NCBI RefSeq assembly: GCF_013608025.1
Contig: NZ_VDLV01000029.1
Span: 219 to 64,218, forward strand
Reading direction: 5' to 3'
Source of the DNA: Pseudomonas brassicacearum subsp. neoaurantiaca
GTDB taxonomy: Bacteria; Pseudomonadota; Gammaproteobacteria; Pseudomonadales; Pseudomonadaceae
Length of the DNA: 64,000 nucleotides
Positions within the stretch are counted from its first letter, which is position 1, and the number at the start of each line of letters is the position of its first letter. The position numbers and the translations under genes are program-made. This document shows positions 62,992 to 64,000 of this stretch, one piece after another. The notes beneath the pieces are model-generated. The model ran no database searches and was not told the origin of the DNA. It saw only the letters and a list, made by a program, of their open reading frames with translations.

Positions 62992-63765
62992 TTATTCATA
63001 AATCATTTTCTTGGTCATGCCACCGTCCACCACGAACTCCTGCCCCGTGACAAAACCGGCATTGCGTGACAACAGCCACGCCACCATCGCCGCCACGTCC
63101 TCCACGGTGCCTACCCTGCCCGCTGGATGCTGGGCGTGATCGGCGTCGGTGAGCGGCTGGGCACGACGTTGTGACGGGTCTCGCGCGTCGATCCAACCCG
63201 GGCTGACGGCATTGACCCGGATCTCCGGCCCGAGACTGATCGCCAGGGCGTGGGTCAGGGCCAGCAGGCCGCCCTTGCTTGCCGCATAGGCCTCGGTATC
63301 CGGCTCCGACTGCGCAGCACGGGTCGAGGCAAGATTGACGATGGCGCCGTTGTGGGCGCGCAGGTACGGCGCGCAATGCTTGGCCAGCAGCATCGGCCCA
63401 CCCAGGTTCACCGCCAGGACCCGATTCCAATAGGCAAGATCGAGGCTTTCCAAGGTGATGTTGTGCGGATCGGCGATGGCCGCGTTACACACCAGCGCGT
63501 CGAGCCGGCCGAACTGCCCGAGTACTTCGGCGATGCCGGTGGCAACCTGCGCCTCATCCGCCACGTCCATGGCGATGAACCAGGCGTTGTCGCCGAGGGT
63601 CTTCGCTACCTTGGAACCGCGCTCGCGGTCCAGGTCGGTCAGCACTACCTGCCAACCTTCACAGATCAGCCAAGCGGCAATACCGAGGCCGATGCCCCGC
63701 GCGGCGCCCGTAACCAATGCAACCCGGCCATGAGTACCGCTCGGCGGCGTAGCCAGCTCGATCAC
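62992..63765 (-). CDS. Short-chain dehydrogenase/reductase (PA3106-like)
   Basis: The product is 257 residues. Classical SDR features: TGAARGIGLGIA (cofactor), VCNAAI, NLAS serine region, YAASKGG (YxxxK), and PGWIDARD. The start overlaps the metZ stop (ATGA), the same order as metZ followed by an SDR gene in P. aeruginosa (PA3107-PA3106). Substrate unknown. Confidence 0.88.
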   Translation of the reverse strand: MIELATPPSGTHGRVALVTGAARGIGLGIAAWLICEGWQVVLTDLDRERGSKVAKTLGDNAWFIAMDVADEAQVATGIAEVLGQFGRLDALVCNAAIADPHNITLESLDLAYWNRVLAVNLGGPMLLAKHCAPYLRAHNGAIVNLASTRAAQSEPDTEAYAASKGGLLALTHALAISLGPEIRVNAVSPGWIDARDPSQRRAQPLTDADHAQHPAGRVGTVEDVAAMVAWLLSRNAGFVTGQEFVVDGGMTKKMIYE

Positions 63766-64000
63766 AAGGCCGCCAACCCGCGAGCCAGGTCAGCTTGCAA
63801 ATCGGCCACGTCTTCCAGGCCGACCGCCACGCGGATCAAGCTGTCACGAATACCCGCCGATTCACGCTCCTGGGACGACAGGCGACCGTGGGACGTGGTG
63901 CTCGGGTGGGTGATGGTGGTCTTGCTGTCACCCAGGTTGGCGGTGATGGAAATCAACCGGGTGGCATCGATGAAGCGCCAGGCGCCCTCCTTGCCTCCCT
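63762..64000 (-). CDS. metZ: O-succinylhomoserine sulfhydrylase, C-terminal part
   Basis: The last ~79 codons of a PLP-dependent Cys/Met metabolism enzyme, continuing past the right edge: AWRFIDATRLISITANLGDS, KTTITHPSTTSHGRLSSQER, then GIRDSLIRVAVGLEDVADLQ. The LGDSKTTITHPSTTSH pattern is diagnostic of MetZ-type enzymes, which form homocysteine from O-succinylhomoserine and sulfide. The 5' part is outside the window. Confidence 0.9.
   Translation of the reverse strand, partial: GGKEGAWRFIDATRLISITANLGDSKTTITHPSTTSHGRLSSQERESAGIRDSLIRVAVGLEDVADLQADLARGLAAL

Overview
The window looks like a chromosomal segment of a fluorescent Pseudomonas (P. fluorescens species complex). The evidence is high GC content, at least a dozen REP-type repeats in the two forms typical of that group (a GTGGGAGCGAGC..GCTCGCGAT form and a GTGGCGAGGGAGC..GCTCCCGC form), an orphan hcp, hglS, a pauB/puuB-like gene, and a metZ-SDR pair at the right edge. 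There is no rRNA, CRISPR array or complete prophage.

Layout: (1) 1-8.1 kb holds a secreted M20 peptidase, an AT-rich bacteriocin-like toxin gene overlapping a membrane-anchored candidate immunity gene, a MASE2-GGDEF diguanylate cyclase, an alpha/beta hydrolase, hglS (2-oxoadipate dioxygenase/decarboxylase, D-lysine catabolism) and hcp (type VI secretion) behind a sigma-54-like promoter. (2) 8.3-13.2 kb holds two small proteins and a three-gene ABC exporter operon of the AttEFGH type. (3) 13.4-15.2 kb holds a membrane sulfatase-fold transferase, divergent from the next block. (4) 15.5-33.6 kb is one tightly packed, 16-gene exopolysaccharide operon. It encodes UDP-glucose dehydrogenase, an epimerase, a priming sugar transferase, a BY-kinase-like protein without the Walker A lysine, Wza, Wzz, three glycosyltransferases, Wzy, Wzx, a NodB-like deacetylase, a glycosidase-like protein, two GNAT-fold acyltransferases and a ChbG-like deacetylase. 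The product is predicted to be an acidic polysaccharide made by the Wzx/Wzy route.

(5) 36-44.4 kb is a complete GlpSTPQUV-type (glycerol/polyol) ABC importer operon transcribed leftward from a strong sigma-54 promoter. It faces a divergent AcoR-like sigma-54 activator across a region with seven phased TGAACA-type repeats. (6) 44.5-53.7 kb is accessory material of small genes: a CigR-like protein, DUF2628, DUF3606, a PACE exporter with divergent LysR regulator, TetR with divergent DJ-1/PfpI, DUF2867, DUF4410, DUF998 and a cytochrome c.

(7) 53.6-60.7 kb is a decaying accessory zone. It contains an AAA kinase, a HigB-type toxin with a stop at codon 7 beside an intact antitoxin, a frameshifted small gene, a nonsense-mutated phage holin remnant, three copies or parts of a 63-bp palindromic repeat, and an IS4-family transposase split by a single-gene insertion (a frameshifted CPBP protease) flanked by a 9-bp direct repeat. 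(8) 60.8-64 kb holds tRNA-Val(GAC), a gamma-glutamylputrescine oxidoreductase-like gene, tRNA-Asp, tRNA-Val(TAC), an SDR gene and the end of metZ.

The segments most worth attention are the bacteriocin/immunity pair, the exopolysaccharide operon with its lysine-less kinase and a REP cluster read through the 5' end of its glycosidase-like gene, the sigma-54 control region of the polyol importer, and the decayed zone at 54-60 kb.
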